A DNA stretch of 64,000 bases from Protea cynaroides (Eukaryota > Streptophyta > Magnoliopsida > Proteales > Proteaceae), in contig CM053265.1 in assembly GCA_028583415.1 (NCBI GenBank), positions 20,468,830-20,532,829 of the forward strand, read 5' to 3'. The notes beneath the pieces are model-generated. The model was not told where the DNA came from, searched no databases, and saw only the letters and a program-made list of their open reading frames with translations. Positions 1 through 10,480 of this stretch are shown here, piece after piece. Position numbers and translations under genes: made by a program. Positions within the stretch are counted from its first letter, which is position 1. Every line of letters starts with the position of its first letter.

Positions 1-73
1 GTTCTCCTTATTCCCCTCCCCCCTTATATTGTTTAAGCTATCTTACAAATTCCTCTTTCATTATTTCCAAGAT

Positions 74-915
74 TTGACCACCTAATTTGGGTTGGGAATA
101 GAAATGGAAAATTCACTATTAAGTCTGCCTATTATCTTATATCAAAATATTATGTAGAAATGGAAGAGGAGAAGGGTTCTTTTTCTCGGCTCCACTCATG
201 GCAGATGGTGCCACCAGTGGTTTGAAAAGAATCTGGGCTTCTCATACCTTACCCAAGATTAAGTCTTTTTTTTGGAAAGTGTGTGCTGATGGTCTGGCAT
301 CTGGTACAGCATTGATGCAAAGACAAATTCCTGTTGACCCCTCTTGTCACCGTTGCAATTATCACCTTGAAACTATGGACCATATACTTTTACATTGTCC
401 CTATGCTAGGGCAGTGTGGTTTGGATTGGGTTTGTCGTTGAGGGTCCCTCCTGATGTTTCTTTTTCTTTTTCTCAATGGGTTCAATCTTGGGATAGCTTA
501 TTTGCTACTTCTAAGAAGATCGCTCGCAGAGTTTGGTCTCAAATTTCTTTTATCTATTGGTTTCTATGGTTGAGCAGGAATGAATTTTGTTTTCATGGCA
601 AGCATTGGTCACCATTAGATGTTATTTTGAAAGCTTCTAAGGCTTTTGAGGAATATGTTAAGGTTTCTCCTTTTGTTCAAGAGGTTCAGTCAGTTCGGGA
701 CCCTCCGTTTTGGTCTCCACCTATGCCTAGTTATATTAAACTCAATACTGACGTGGCCTTTTTAGTTGAGAAGTACTCCAGTTGTATTGGACTCATATTT
801 CGGGATTCTAATGATCATTCCTTATTTGCAGCTTCACAAAACATTTTTGCTCCATTTGTTCTTATGGGAGAAGTGCTGGCTATAAGGGCGGGACTTCACT
901 TAGTTATTAATCATG
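74..915 (+). pseudogene. L1 ORF2 C-terminal part: zf-RVT and start of RNase H
   Basis: In-frame residues typical of the region before the zinc-binding domain (DHLIWVGNRNGKFTIKSAYY) start at 74 and hit a stop near 226. The frame then moves to the one open from 198, so one small indel lies around 200-226. The second frame has the zf-RVT pattern (WxSHTLPKIKSFFWK, then CHRCNYHLETMDHILLHCPYA) and the beginning of an RNase H fold (YIKLNTDVAF, GLIFRDS, GEVLAIRAGLHL). It is cut at 915 by the Copia 5' LTR. These domains belong to non-LTR reverse transcriptases and not to a host gene. Confidence 0.85.
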
Positions 916-1396
916 TGTAAAATCATTCCTATTTTCTATTATGGGCAACATTACATTTCCTTATCTATTTAGACTGGTGGGAATCCAATCAAGGATATTT
1001 GATTATCCCCTTACCAAATATAATTCAAATCTATCCTATTATGGATGAGAATCCAATCAAGGATAGATTTGATTCTCCATTTACCAAATATAATTCAAAT
1101 CTATCCTATTATGGGTTTGGGATAGATTTGAATTCCAAAAGATTATAAATATGGATCAGGGGTCCCTATAGTCTCTCTTCAAGTGTGCATAATCAAGAGG
1201 TCCCATACCTAAGGGGGAGGAGACTGTAGAAGATCTCTGCATAAATCAGGTGTCAAGCAAAGGTCGAAAACAATCTTCTACGAAAAGGTATGTTCAATTT
1301 ATTTTAATTAATTGTGTTTTAACTTAGATGTATTTTATATTCCATATGGGATTTATTATGAATGAAGTTTCTTTGGATTTGTAATGTAATCCTACA
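916..1396 (+). repeat. 5' LTR of the Copia element
   Basis: It starts TGTAAAATC and ends CCTACA, matching 8176-8657. A TATA-like box (ATTATAAATATGG) lies near 1140-1153. An internal tandem duplication of about 70 bp (two units beginning around 980 and 1048, each containing TACCAAATATAATTC) is shared by both LTRs, so it predates this insertion. Confidence 0.95.
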
Positions 1397-1397
1397 G

Positions 1398-1409
1398 TGG
1401 TATCAGAGC
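1398..1409 (+). promoter_or_regulatory. Primer binding site, initiator-Met tRNA type
   Basis: TGGTATCAGAGC lies one base after the 5' LTR. It is the classic complement of the plant initiator methionine tRNA 3' end used by Copia elements. Confidence 0.93.
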
Positions 1410-1599
1410 CATCCCATATGGATTTAAAATCATTGAGTAGTGAACATAAAAAAAAAAAAAAAAAAATTCTTACATATCTTTTTGATTTTTGAAAAAATAA
1501 AAGAGATTTTAAAAATTGGATAATTTTTTCAGACTGGTGAAATTTAAAATAAATTATATCAGATTGTAGAAGTCGAAAAAACGAGTCGACCGACACTAA

Positions 1600-2290
1600 G
1601 TTGGTCCCCCGCGGTGGCCGAACGCGCAGCCACTCGCCGCCTGAAAAGGCGCGTAAGATCTACGAGCCGGAGGTTTTAAAAAAAAAAAAAAAAAAACCTG
1701 ACGGCGCCGAGTCATCGCTGGGTCGACTCGGCGCCGAATCGCAAACCCTAACGGGTTTGCTGGTTGACTCGGGCCTAGTCAACCCAGCCCAGGCCCACCA
1801 GGCCCAAACCAGCTCTGACCGGGCTGGCCCAGCCCAGGCCAAGCCAGCCCGGCTAGTCTGGCCCAGCCCAGGCCAAGCCAGCCCGGCTAGTCAGACCCAG
1901 CCCAGGGCTGGCCTAAAAACCCGAACGGGGTCCATGGATATCTAACCTGAATCGGAAACCCGAAAGCTGACCCGAAACCCGGATTTGGCCCGCCCCAAAT
2001 TGGAATCGGGCCTATGTGACCGGATTTGTCCCGACCCGAATTGGAAGCGCTACACGGATTTTTGACCCGACCCGAATTGGAATTGGGTGACCGAATTTTA
2101 ACCCGACCCGAATTGGAATCGGGTTCATTTGACCCGATTTTGACCCGGACCGGGCGAACCAGGTTCGGCTCGAATAGACCCAAAATAAACCGGTTTGGAC
2201 CGGGTTTGCTTGAACCGACCAGAAACTGGTTCAGACTTAAGGCCTGTTTGGATCACAGGCAGTGTGATCCCACGCGCCAACTTTAATCAG
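1600..2290 (+). repeat. GC-rich repeat block in the Copia 5' leader
   Basis: In sharp contrast to its AT-rich surroundings, this block holds two kinds of direct repeat. A 35-bp GCCCAGCCCAGGCCAAGCC-type unit occurs twice at about 1827-1895. A GACCCGACCCGAATTGG-type unit occurs about four times at about 2028-2145. ORFs across it are low-complexity and I do not regard them as genes. It could be leader sequence or an old inserted repeat. Confidence 0.6.
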
Positions 2291-2742
2291 CGCGTGAGGG
2301 CGCGTTTTAGGTCCGATTGACTTGAAATTTTCACTGTTGATTGTATTTTTGATTATCTTCATTCTGGTATATCTGTAGTATCATTTGTGGAATCCCAAAA
2401 CTATAATATTTGAAAAAAAGCTAGTTTTGGAAGCATTTTCTACGGTTTTTGTAATTTTTAGATGATCAAATGATTACCAGATGAGTTATGTGCATGTTTA
2501 TATTGGTTGTTTGAGACATAATTCCTTATTTTCAACATTTAAATCATTTTCTATATGACTACACATCCGAATTTACGGATATAATTGTGTAATAATGTAA
2601 AACCCACCAAAGTGGCATACCTACTGCATGGTTATATCTGCAAATTCAAGAATCTTATATTTTATACAAAAGTAGTCAAGCATTGATAATGCACACCCAA
2701 ATGTGGCATTGTCCAGTTATGTTAGTAACATGCACTCACTGA

Positions 2743-3234
2743 TTAAGGATGATCGGCTAAGGGATTTTTCATTCACCCAAAGGTGATGAAATTTTCTGAA
2801 GTCATCATTCCTTGGCGGTTTTGCCTGGATATCTAAGAGGACCAGTGCATGCTTATCCCAAAGGACAAATGTATAGTACGGTTGACTCTTAAGAAAAGAA
2901 ATTATTTTAAGGATGATCGGCTAAGGGGTTTTTCATTCACCCAAAGGTGATGAAATTTTCTGAAGTCATCATTCCTTGGCGGTTTTGCCTAGATATCTAA
3001 GATGACCAGTGCATGCTTATCCCAAAGGATAATGTGTAGTACGGTTGACTCTTAAGAAAAGAAATTATTTTAAGGATGTTCGGCTGAGGATTTTTCAATC
3101 ACCCAAAGGTGATGAAATTTTGTCGAAGCCATCATTCCTTGGCGGTTCAGCCTGAATATCTAAGAGGACCAGTGCATACTTATCCCAAAGGATAAGTATG
3201 TAGTACGGTTGACTCCTAGGAAAGGGAAATTTGC
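2743..3234 (+). repeat. Three tandem copies of a 164-bp unit in the Copia leader
   Basis: Units start at 2743, 2907 and 3070 with TTAAGGATG(A/T)TCGGCT and contain the shared stretches CACCCAAAGGTGATGAAATT and CATTCCTTGGCGGTT. Copies differ by a few percent. The array ends about 110 bp before the gag start codon. Confidence 0.92.
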
Positions 3235-3341
3235 TTCAGAACCATTCTGCTTCACCTCATATTTATTTAATTCTGTTGTTGGATATATTACGTGCATACT
3301 TGTTTTTAAATATAAACTCATATAGTAATTTTCATCTCAGG

Positions 3342-4200
3342 ATGTCAACAACTGCAAATGTATTAGCCTCTTTACCTGTGTTGACTGGTTCTAATTACCA
3401 AAAATGGTATGATGTAGTGGAAACCCAACTCAGCATGTTAGATATGGACTTAGCTCTCAGAGAGGAGAAACCTGCTCCAATCACTCCTGAGAGCTCTCCT
3501 GCTCAGATACTGAAAATGGAGATGTGGGAAGCTTCTAATAGAAAATCTCTAATTCTGATGAAAAATTTTGTTTCTGAATCTCTTCGTGGTAGTCTTCAGA
3601 TGAAAGATACTGCAAAAGAATACATGTCGGAGATACAGACAAAATTTAATGTGACAAATAAAAGTCTAAAAATTAGTCTGATGGCAGCTCTAACTGGATC
3701 AAGATTTGATTTAAATGGCAGTATTCGAGAACACATACTCGGATTGGTTGCAAAAAGGGAAAAACTTAAGGGTTTGGGAACCTCTTTGGATGATGATTTT
3801 CTAGTTTATCTTGCCCTGACTTCTCTCCCAAATGAATATAGTCAGGTTCATGTATCCTACAATACTCAGAAAGACAATTGGAGTCTGGACGATTTGATTT
3901 CTTTTTGCTCTCAAGAAGAGGATAGATTGAAAAAGAAGAAACCAGAAAGTGCAAATTTGGTTCAGCACAAAACTTTTCCTAAAAAGGGAAGGGGAGTTGA
4001 AGGTGTAGGACCTTAAAAGAAGAAAAAGTTTTCCAAGAAGGGAAATGGAAAACCCTACGATAAATCATATACCTTGAAAAGAAATGATGAGAAGAAAGAC
4101 ATGAATGGCGTGGAGTGCTTCTGGTGTAAAAAGAAGGGACACATGAAGAAAAACTGTCGAGGCAGACAGGCCTGGTTGAATAAGCAGAAAGAATCTGGTA
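3342..4200 (+). pseudogene. Copia gag (broken)
   Basis: The likely start is the ATG at 3342 (MSTTANVLASLPVLTGSNYQ), because the upstream in-frame Met at 3231 adds residues that look like leader. The product is a UBN2-type Copia Gag with LTGSNYQKWYDVVETQL near the N-terminus and SLPNEYSQVHVSY in the middle. A stop at about 4014 interrupts it. The frame continues with basic residues and then the zinc knuckle CFWCKKKGHMKKNC (CX2CX4HX4C). Gag would form the particle and bind element RNA. Confidence 0.88.
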
Positions 4201-7200
4201 CTCATCTATCTTTAGTATGTTTTGAGTCTTTTCTAATTGATGCTCCTATAGATTCCTGGTGGGTTGACTCTGGGTCATCCATTTATGTCACCCATTCCTT
4301 GTAGGGATTTCTAAGCCGCAGAGCACCAAGCAAGGATGAGGTTAATGTGTTCGTAGGGAACGGTGTGAAAGTTGCCGTGGAGGCCATTGGAGTAGTTAGA
4401 CTGTTTCTGACTTCAGAAATTTTTATAGATTTGGAAGACACTGTAAATGTTCCCTCAATGAAGAAGAATCTGATTTTTGTATCAAGACTAGTAAATAATG
4501 GATACAGTTTAAGTTTTAATAAGAATGGTTTTGATTTATGTCTGAATTCTTCTGTAGTTGGAAATGGAAGGGTAGTGAATGGTTTATATCATTTGAATTT
4601 AGCACCTTCTATTGTTTTGAATGTGTCTTCTAAACGTCCTATGCTAGATGAGTCTTCCTCTACTCTTTGGCACAGGCGCTTAGGACATATTTCAGTGGAG
4701 CGTATGAAAAGACTTATCATTGATGGAATTCTGAAACCTTTACAATTTGATGATATGCCTGTCTGTGTGGACTGTATCAAAGGAAAAATGACTAGAAACA
4801 GGAAGAAGAAGTCAGTTCACAGCAATGACTTGTTAGAACTGATTCATACTGACATCAGCGGTCCTTTTCCCTCTTCTTCCATTGGAGGTCATCGATATTT
4901 TATTACATTTATTGATGATTATTCAAGATATGGTTATGTCTACATGGTGCTGACAAATCAAGTTCACTGGATGTTCTTAAATTCTATAAAATGGAAGTGG
5001 AGAATTTTTTGTCAAAAAGGATAAAAATTGTTAGATCAGATCGAGGAGGTGAATATTATGGTAAGCTGGGTGATTCTACTCAACACCTTGGTCCTTTTGC
5101 AAAGTTTTACAAGAGCATGGCATTATTGCTCAATATTCCATGCTAGGAACCCCTCAACAAAATGGAGTTGCCGAAAGAAGGAATAGGACTCTAAAAGACA
5201 TGATGAGAAGTATGATTAGTAACTCAAATCTTCTAGATTTTTTGTGGGGGGAAGCTCTAAAAACTGCCACTTACATACTCAATAGGGTGCCAAGTAAATC
5301 TGTTACCAAAACACCTTTTGAGCTATGGACTGGTAGAAAACCAAGCTTGAATCATCTACATGTTTGGGGATGCAGAGCAGAATCCAGATTATATAATCCT
5401 CATGAAAAAAGTTATGGATCCAAGGACAGTCAGTTGCCATTTTGTTGGCTATCCTGTTAGATCCAAGGGATTTAGATTTTACTGTCCCAATTCTACCAAT
5501 CAGATAGTTGAGACTGTTCATGCCAAGTTCATTGAAGACTCCTGTGAATTAGTAGAACCAAGAAGCTTGGAATTTGATGAGGTCCTTGTATTTCCTAATT
5601 CAATGATTCCCAGCCCTATTATGCCTACTGTTATGCATCCTTTGGTCCCACCAATGACAGAGCACCTTACGGGGATTGAGGTACCTGATCAACTACGGCA
5701 CCAGGGTTGATTACAGAACCTGAAGAGATGGTTAGGAGATCTACTAGACAACGCAAGAGTGCTATTTCTTCTGACTTCATTCTATACTTAACTGAAGGAG
5801 AATTTGACATTGGTCAAGCAATAGATCCCTTAAGTTTTAAGGATGCCATGAATAGTTCCAATGCACCGAAATGGTTGGAAGCTATGAAAGATGAATTGTC
5901 ATCCAGGGCTAACAACGGTGTTTGGACTCTTATAGATCTACCTAATTCTTGTAAACCCATAGGCTCCAAATGGATTTTCAAGACTAAGAGTGACTCCAGG
6001 GGAAGAATTGAGCGCTACAAGGCCAGGTTAGTAGCTAAGGGATTCACACAGAGAGAGGGAGTTGAATTCAAGGAGACATTTTCTCCAGTCTCCTCGAAGG
6101 ATTCCTTCAGAATTATTATGGCATTCATGGCGCATTATGATCTAGAATTACATCAGATGGATGTCAAAACAGCCTTTTTGAATGGAGACTTGATTGAGGA
6201 AGTTTACATGCGACAACCAGAAGGTTTTGAGGTACAAGGCAAGGAAGGAATGGTTTGTAAGCTCAACAAATCCATTTATGGTCTCAAACAAGCTTCTAGA
6301 CAATGGTATCTAAAGTTCCACCAGATTATATCATCTTTTGGTTTTGTTGAGAGTGCTACTGATCAATGCATTTATCACAAAATCAGTGGGAGCAAGTTCA
6401 TTTTTCTGATGTTATATGTAGATAACATTTTGCTTGCCAGTAGTGATTTGGGTTTACTTGCAAAGACCAAGCAATTTCTGTTAGAGAACTTTGAAATGAA
6501 AGATATAGGTGAGGGCTCTTTTGTACTGGGTATTGAAATCAGTCGTGACAGAAGACGTAGACTATTGGGACTATCTCAAAGGGCTTATATTGATCGTGTA
6601 CTCAAGAGATTCAATATGTCAAACTGTTCAGCTGGTGAGGCACCCATCAGCAAGGGAGACAAGTTAAACAAGACCCAGTGCCCTCGGAATGAGATTGAAA
6701 GAAGGTCTATGACTGATAAGCCTTATGCATCTGCAGTAGGCAGCCTTATGTATGCACAGGTCTGCACTCGCCCTGATATCGCTTTTGCAGTAAGTGTTTT
6801 GGGACGTTTTCAATCTAATGCAGGTTTGGCTCACTGGACAGCTGTGAAGAAAGTCTTGCGATATTTACAGAGGACAAAAGATTATATGCTTACCTATGGC
6901 AGCAATGATACCCTTCAGATTGTGGGTTATTCTGATGCAGATTACAGCGGATGCCCTGATGACAGGAAATCTACTTCAGGATACATTTTTATGATGGCTG
7001 AAGGAGCTATTTCTTGGAAAAGTGTGAAGCAAACAATTTTAGCATCTTCTACGATGGAGGCAGAAGTTGTAGCATTGTTCAAAGCCACGAAGCAGGCAAT
7101 CTGGCTGAGGAATTTCATTTCTAGTCTGAAGATTGTGGAAATCATCTCCAGACCATTATTAGTATATTGTGATAATCAGTCAGCTATATCTTTCTCTAAA

Positions 7201-7455
7201 AATAATCAGAGAACTGGTGCTTCAAAACACATTGATATCAAGTATCTGTTAATAAAGGAAAAAGTTGATGATAATCACATCATTGTAGAAAAGATTTCGA
7301 CTGTAGATATGGTTGCTGATCCATTGACAAAAGCTCTACTAGTGGGAATCTTCAAGGATCATGTTTCTTGTATGGGCATAGTCGAATCTTTTGATCTAAT
7401 TGTAAAATCATTGATACTTGATTGTATTATTTTGTCTGTGATTTTATGGACATAG
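4201..7455 (+). pseudogene. Copia pol: protease, integrase, reverse transcriptase, RNase H (broken)
   Basis: The domain order is typical Copia. Protease has WWVDSGSS at about 4258. A GAG-pre-integrase/zinc-binding HHCC region starts at LWHRRLGH (about 4668). The integrase core has HTDISGPFP and FIDDYSRYGYVY, then RSDRGGEYYG. Reverse transcriptase and RNase H lie in the long open frame 5707-7455 (VDVKTAFLNGDL-like, SIYGLKQASRQW, SDADYSG, SSTMEAE, DNQSAI, KHIDIKY). Breaks: a stop at about 4302, a frame change at about 4960-5024, and further shifts near 5400 and 5708. The RT active site reads YVDN where Copia normally has YVDD. Confidence 0.92.
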
Positions 7456-7526
7456 TGATTAATACAATTGTTTCCTTTCATGATTTAGCATTTGCACTCT
7501 TGCTAGTATAAGTGAAAGCTTTATTC

Positions 7527-7955
7527 ATTAAGCGAAGTCTCACTAAAGGCAGTATTAAGCCAAGTCTCAAAAGGCAGTATTAAGCCAAGTCTCACTAAAG
7601 ATAATATTAAACCAAGTCTCAAAAGGCAGTATTATGCCAAGTCTCACTAAAGGCAGTATTAAGCCAAGTCTCAAAAGGTAGTATTAAGTCAAGTCTCACA
7701 AAAGGCAGTATTCAGCCAAGTCTCAAAAGGCAGTATTAAGTCAAGTCTCACAAAAGGCAGTATTCAGCCAAGTCTCAAAAGGCAGTATTAAACTAAGTCT
7801 CACAAAAGGTAGTATTAAGCCAAGTCTCAAAAGACAGTATTAAGCCAAGTCTCACTAAAGGCAGTATTAAGCCAGAACACAAAATGCAGTATTAAGCCAG
7901 GACCCAAAATGCAGTATTAAGCCAAGTCACAAAAGGTAGTATTAAGCCAAGTTTT
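7527..7955 (+). repeat. Minisatellite of 25-28-bp units downstream of Copia pol
   Basis: About 16 imperfect units of the type AAGGCAGTATTAAGCCAAG plus TCTCA(CT)AA follow each other between the pol stop and the 3' LTR. Two unit lengths alternate (with and without CTA), giving a partly higher-order array. No coding potential. Confidence 0.92.
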
Positions 7956-8175
7956 AGAGGCGGTAAGCCAATGTCAAAATTAACAAGAAGACTTATGTTT
8001 GTAATAACAGAAAGTTGTATGTTGTATAATTGAGGTGTATCTTCTGCTATTGTTCAATATTAGTCTATTTATTGGAAGATATGAGGTTTGGGATAATCCG
8101 ATTTTTAATTAATGGTTTCCATGGCCACACCAGTTTTTAATAGTCTTGTGGAATAATATAGCCCAAGTGGGAGAT

Positions 8176-8657
8176 TGTAAAATCATTCCTATTTTCTATT
8201 ATTGGCAACATTACATTTCCTTACCTATTTAGACTGGTGGGAATCCAATCAAGGATATTTGATTATCCCCTTACCAAATATAATTCAAATCTATCCTATT
8301 ATGGATGGGAATCCAATCAAGGATAGATTTGATTATCCATTTACCAAATATAATTCAAATCTATCCTATTATGGGTTTGTGATAGATTTGAATTTCAAAA
8401 GATTATAAATATGGATCAGGGGTCCCTATAGTCTCTCTCCAAGTGTGCATAATCAAGATGTCACATACCTAAGGGGGAGGAGACTGTAGAAGATCTCTGC
8501 AGGAATCAGGTGTCAAGCAAAGGTCGAAAAACAATCTTCTACGAAAATGTATGTTCAATTTATTTTAATTAATTGTGTTTTAACTCAGATGTATTTTATA
8601 TTCCATATGGGATTTATTATGAATGAAATTTCTTTGGATTTGTAATGTAATCCTACA
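8176..8657 (+). repeat. 3' LTR of the Copia element
   Basis: It matches 916-1396 and is directly preceded by a purine tract (AAGTGGGAGA, 8165-8174) that fits the plus-strand primer. It is followed by the TSD TCATG, after which L1 coding sequence resumes. Confidence 0.95.
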
Positions 8658-8662
8658 TCATG

Positions 8663-10437
8663 GTTTCTCGAATCTAGTGGTGGAATCGGATAATGCTAAT
8701 TTAATTTCTTATATCAACAATCCCAAATCTTTCTCTCTCTCTAATGTCCAGTTTGCATTAGATGATAAAAAAAATTTCATCTGCCAACCAAAAAGTATGT
8801 AAAACACCATTTATCACCCACAGGTTTTCGAAATCATCATTTACCACCCAAACTTTTGACACCGTTAATCAAAGAGAGCCACCCTGTTAGTAGAGTCCAG
8901 TCAGATGATGACGTCATCTCAAATTGAAAATTTCAGGAACAATACTACCCTTAATGTAATGGTGAAAAACCATTTTACTTTGTACCTTATTATCTTAGCA
9001 CTAAATTTGAAAAACAGTGACTGAGAAGGAGGAGGGGAGAATCGCCAGTGGCTTTTGTCGGACATCTAGAAGAAATGCAGAAATCCTATCAGGGGACGGG
9101 CACCAGGTCGGATGGGAGCAATCTTCTCGGCGGTTGTAAAAAAAGAGAGAACGAGCTGAGAATGCAGCAGTTTCTCGGTGGCATAATTCCATTGTTGTGG
9201 GTTTTTTTATTTTCCCAGACGCTGTCCTCTTTTCGTTTGATGGCTGAAATGCAGCAATTTCATCATCCCCTTTTCGATTGATGCAGTTTCATCATCCTCC
9301 TTTTCGATTGATGCAGTTTCAATGAAATCCAGAATACAAAACGGAAAAAAGAAAACATTTCTAACCAAAGAAAAGAAAAATTCAAGCAGACCTGCAGAAT
9401 ACTAGCTGAAACGTTGTGGGAAAAGGAGAATGATAAACATAAAATTAGATGGTTTGATAACGGGAGCTGAAGATTCCGACAATCAACAGCAGACAAACAG
9501 ATGGATCAAGGAGCTGATCCCCAGCTCTTATGATCAAATGATCCAATTTCACCAGAAAAACCACATCATTCCTAATTTTCGCGAAAGAAATTTTGTCCGA
9601 CCAACCCTGATCCCACACCACCCTCACTCGCACAAAGATCACAAAAGAGAAAGGAAAGAGAAAACAGCTCTGAAAGACAACCTTCTTTTGCTGGTCTGCT
9701 GCATCTTTCACAATCTTCAAACTTAGCCACATTTCCCCCACCTACCCTTGCTCCGGATCACAAGCCCAAAACCTCTCCCCACTCTCTTGGAAATCTTGAT
9801 GTAACATAGAAAACGAAACAAATCCCTCATTAACTCCGCTGACGCTTCCTTGCAAACCCTAAGAACCATAAGGACAAACGCGAAGACGAAGGAGATCATC
9901 GGCAGAGGTGGTTGGCGATCAGAATGCCATGGTCCCAGCACGTAGGTGTCAGAACGAGGTTAGCAGAGGGAAGATGGTGTGGGGGTTTTCGGCCACCGGT
10001 GCAGTTTCCTGTCTCATCTTCACCGCCAGTTTAACTCACCGTCCGTCAATACTTTATTTCAGTGAAGTCGAAGAATGTCAAAGTAATAATTTTAAAAATT
10101 TTCAATTTAAAATAAGAAAAATATAAGTGCCTTTCATTTTTAAATTTCTTCTTAGTTAGATGGGTGCAGTTGATGATTTTGAAAACCAATAAATGATAAA
10201 TGATGTTTTACATATTTTTTGGATGATAGATGAAATTTTTTCTAAATGATATTATGTTCCTTAAAACTCAATGTAATGTTATTTTTAACTATATTTCTAG
10301 TGAGGCCAATCAGGTGGCATATGCCTTAACTAGGAAGGAGGCCATGTCTATGACGATGCATCATTGGCCTAATTTCCTTCCCAGGCTTCATAAACTTTTT
10401 TTTGATGATGCTTTGGCTGTATCTTTTTCTTCTAATT
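8663..10437 (+). pseudogene. L1 ORF2 end: rest of RNase H domain, interrupted by a MULE
   Basis: Directly after the Copia 3' TSD the L1 frame resumes (GFSNLVVESDNANLISYI) with the acidic ESDN motif of RNase H. It runs to 8767, is broken by the small MULE, and resumes at 10252 (MFLKTQCNVIFNYISSEANQ, then VAYALTRKEA) to a stop near 10437. The last part matches the usual L1 ending, an ANxVAxALxRxA-like motif followed by a short hydrophobic tail. No stop or frameshift lies in these pieces, so the L1 was fairly young when it was hit. Confidence 0.82.
8768..10242. mobile_element. Non-autonomous MULE with long terminal inverted repeats
   Basis: The first and last ~55 bp are clear inverted repeats (left AATTTCATCTGCCAACCAAA, right in reverse complement AATTTCATCTATCATCCAAA). 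Weaker pairing continues to roughly 90 bp. The flanking 9-bp duplications are TAGATGATA (8759-8767) and TAAATGATA (10243-10251), one mismatch. Nine-base TSDs and long TIRs are the mark of Mutator-like elements. No transposase is encoded. The ~1.3-kb interior has only short ORFs and a 31-bp direct duplication (CATTTCATC...GATTGATGCAG type, about 9254-9315). It could contain captured host sequence, but I cannot identify a source. Confidence 0.85.
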
Positions 10438-10480
10438 AATGAATTTTTGTTTAACCAAAAAAAAAAAAAAAAAAAAAAAT

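Larger units (their letters stand above)
916..8657 (+). mobile_element. Copia (Ty1) LTR retrotransposon, complete but degenerate
   Basis: Two near-identical LTRs of 481 and 482 bp (TG...CA ends) flank a tRNA-iMet primer binding site, gag, protease, integrase, reverse transcriptase and RNase H in Copia order, and a purine-rich tract. The 5-bp TSD TCATG is perfect (911-915 and 8658-8662). By my hand count the LTRs differ at about 15 positions plus one indel (about 3%), so the insertion is moderately old. Coding frames carry several stops and shifts. The internal region is unusually rich in minisatellites on both sides of the genes. Confidence 0.95.
1..10480 (+). mobile_element. L1-type LINE, 3' part, split by two later insertions
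   Basis: Three separated pieces (about 1-915, 8658-8767 and 10252-10480) read as one continuous C-terminal part of a plant L1 ORF2: zinc-binding reverse-transcriptase domain, then an RNase H-like domain, stop near 10437, and a 23-base A tail at 10457-10479. The reading frame is kept exactly across both insertions once each element and one copy of its target duplication are removed. The 5' end lies outside the window. The order of events is L1 first, then Copia and MULE; the sequence does not show which of those two came first. Confidence 0.85.

Noticed and set aside
1398..1410. tRNA gene
   Set aside because: TGGTATCAGAGCC is only the primer binding site complementary to a tRNA end; no cloverleaf. 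No tRNA, rRNA or other RNA gene was recognised in the window.
1601..1945. 114-codon open frame in the Copia leader
   Set aside because: Low-complexity Pro/Ala/Gln frame produced by GC-rich repeats; no domain, and both strands are open.
7527..7955. CRISPR-like regular repeats
   Set aside because: The units are contiguous minisatellite copies without unique spacers, inside a plant retrotransposon. The same holds for 22670-22955.
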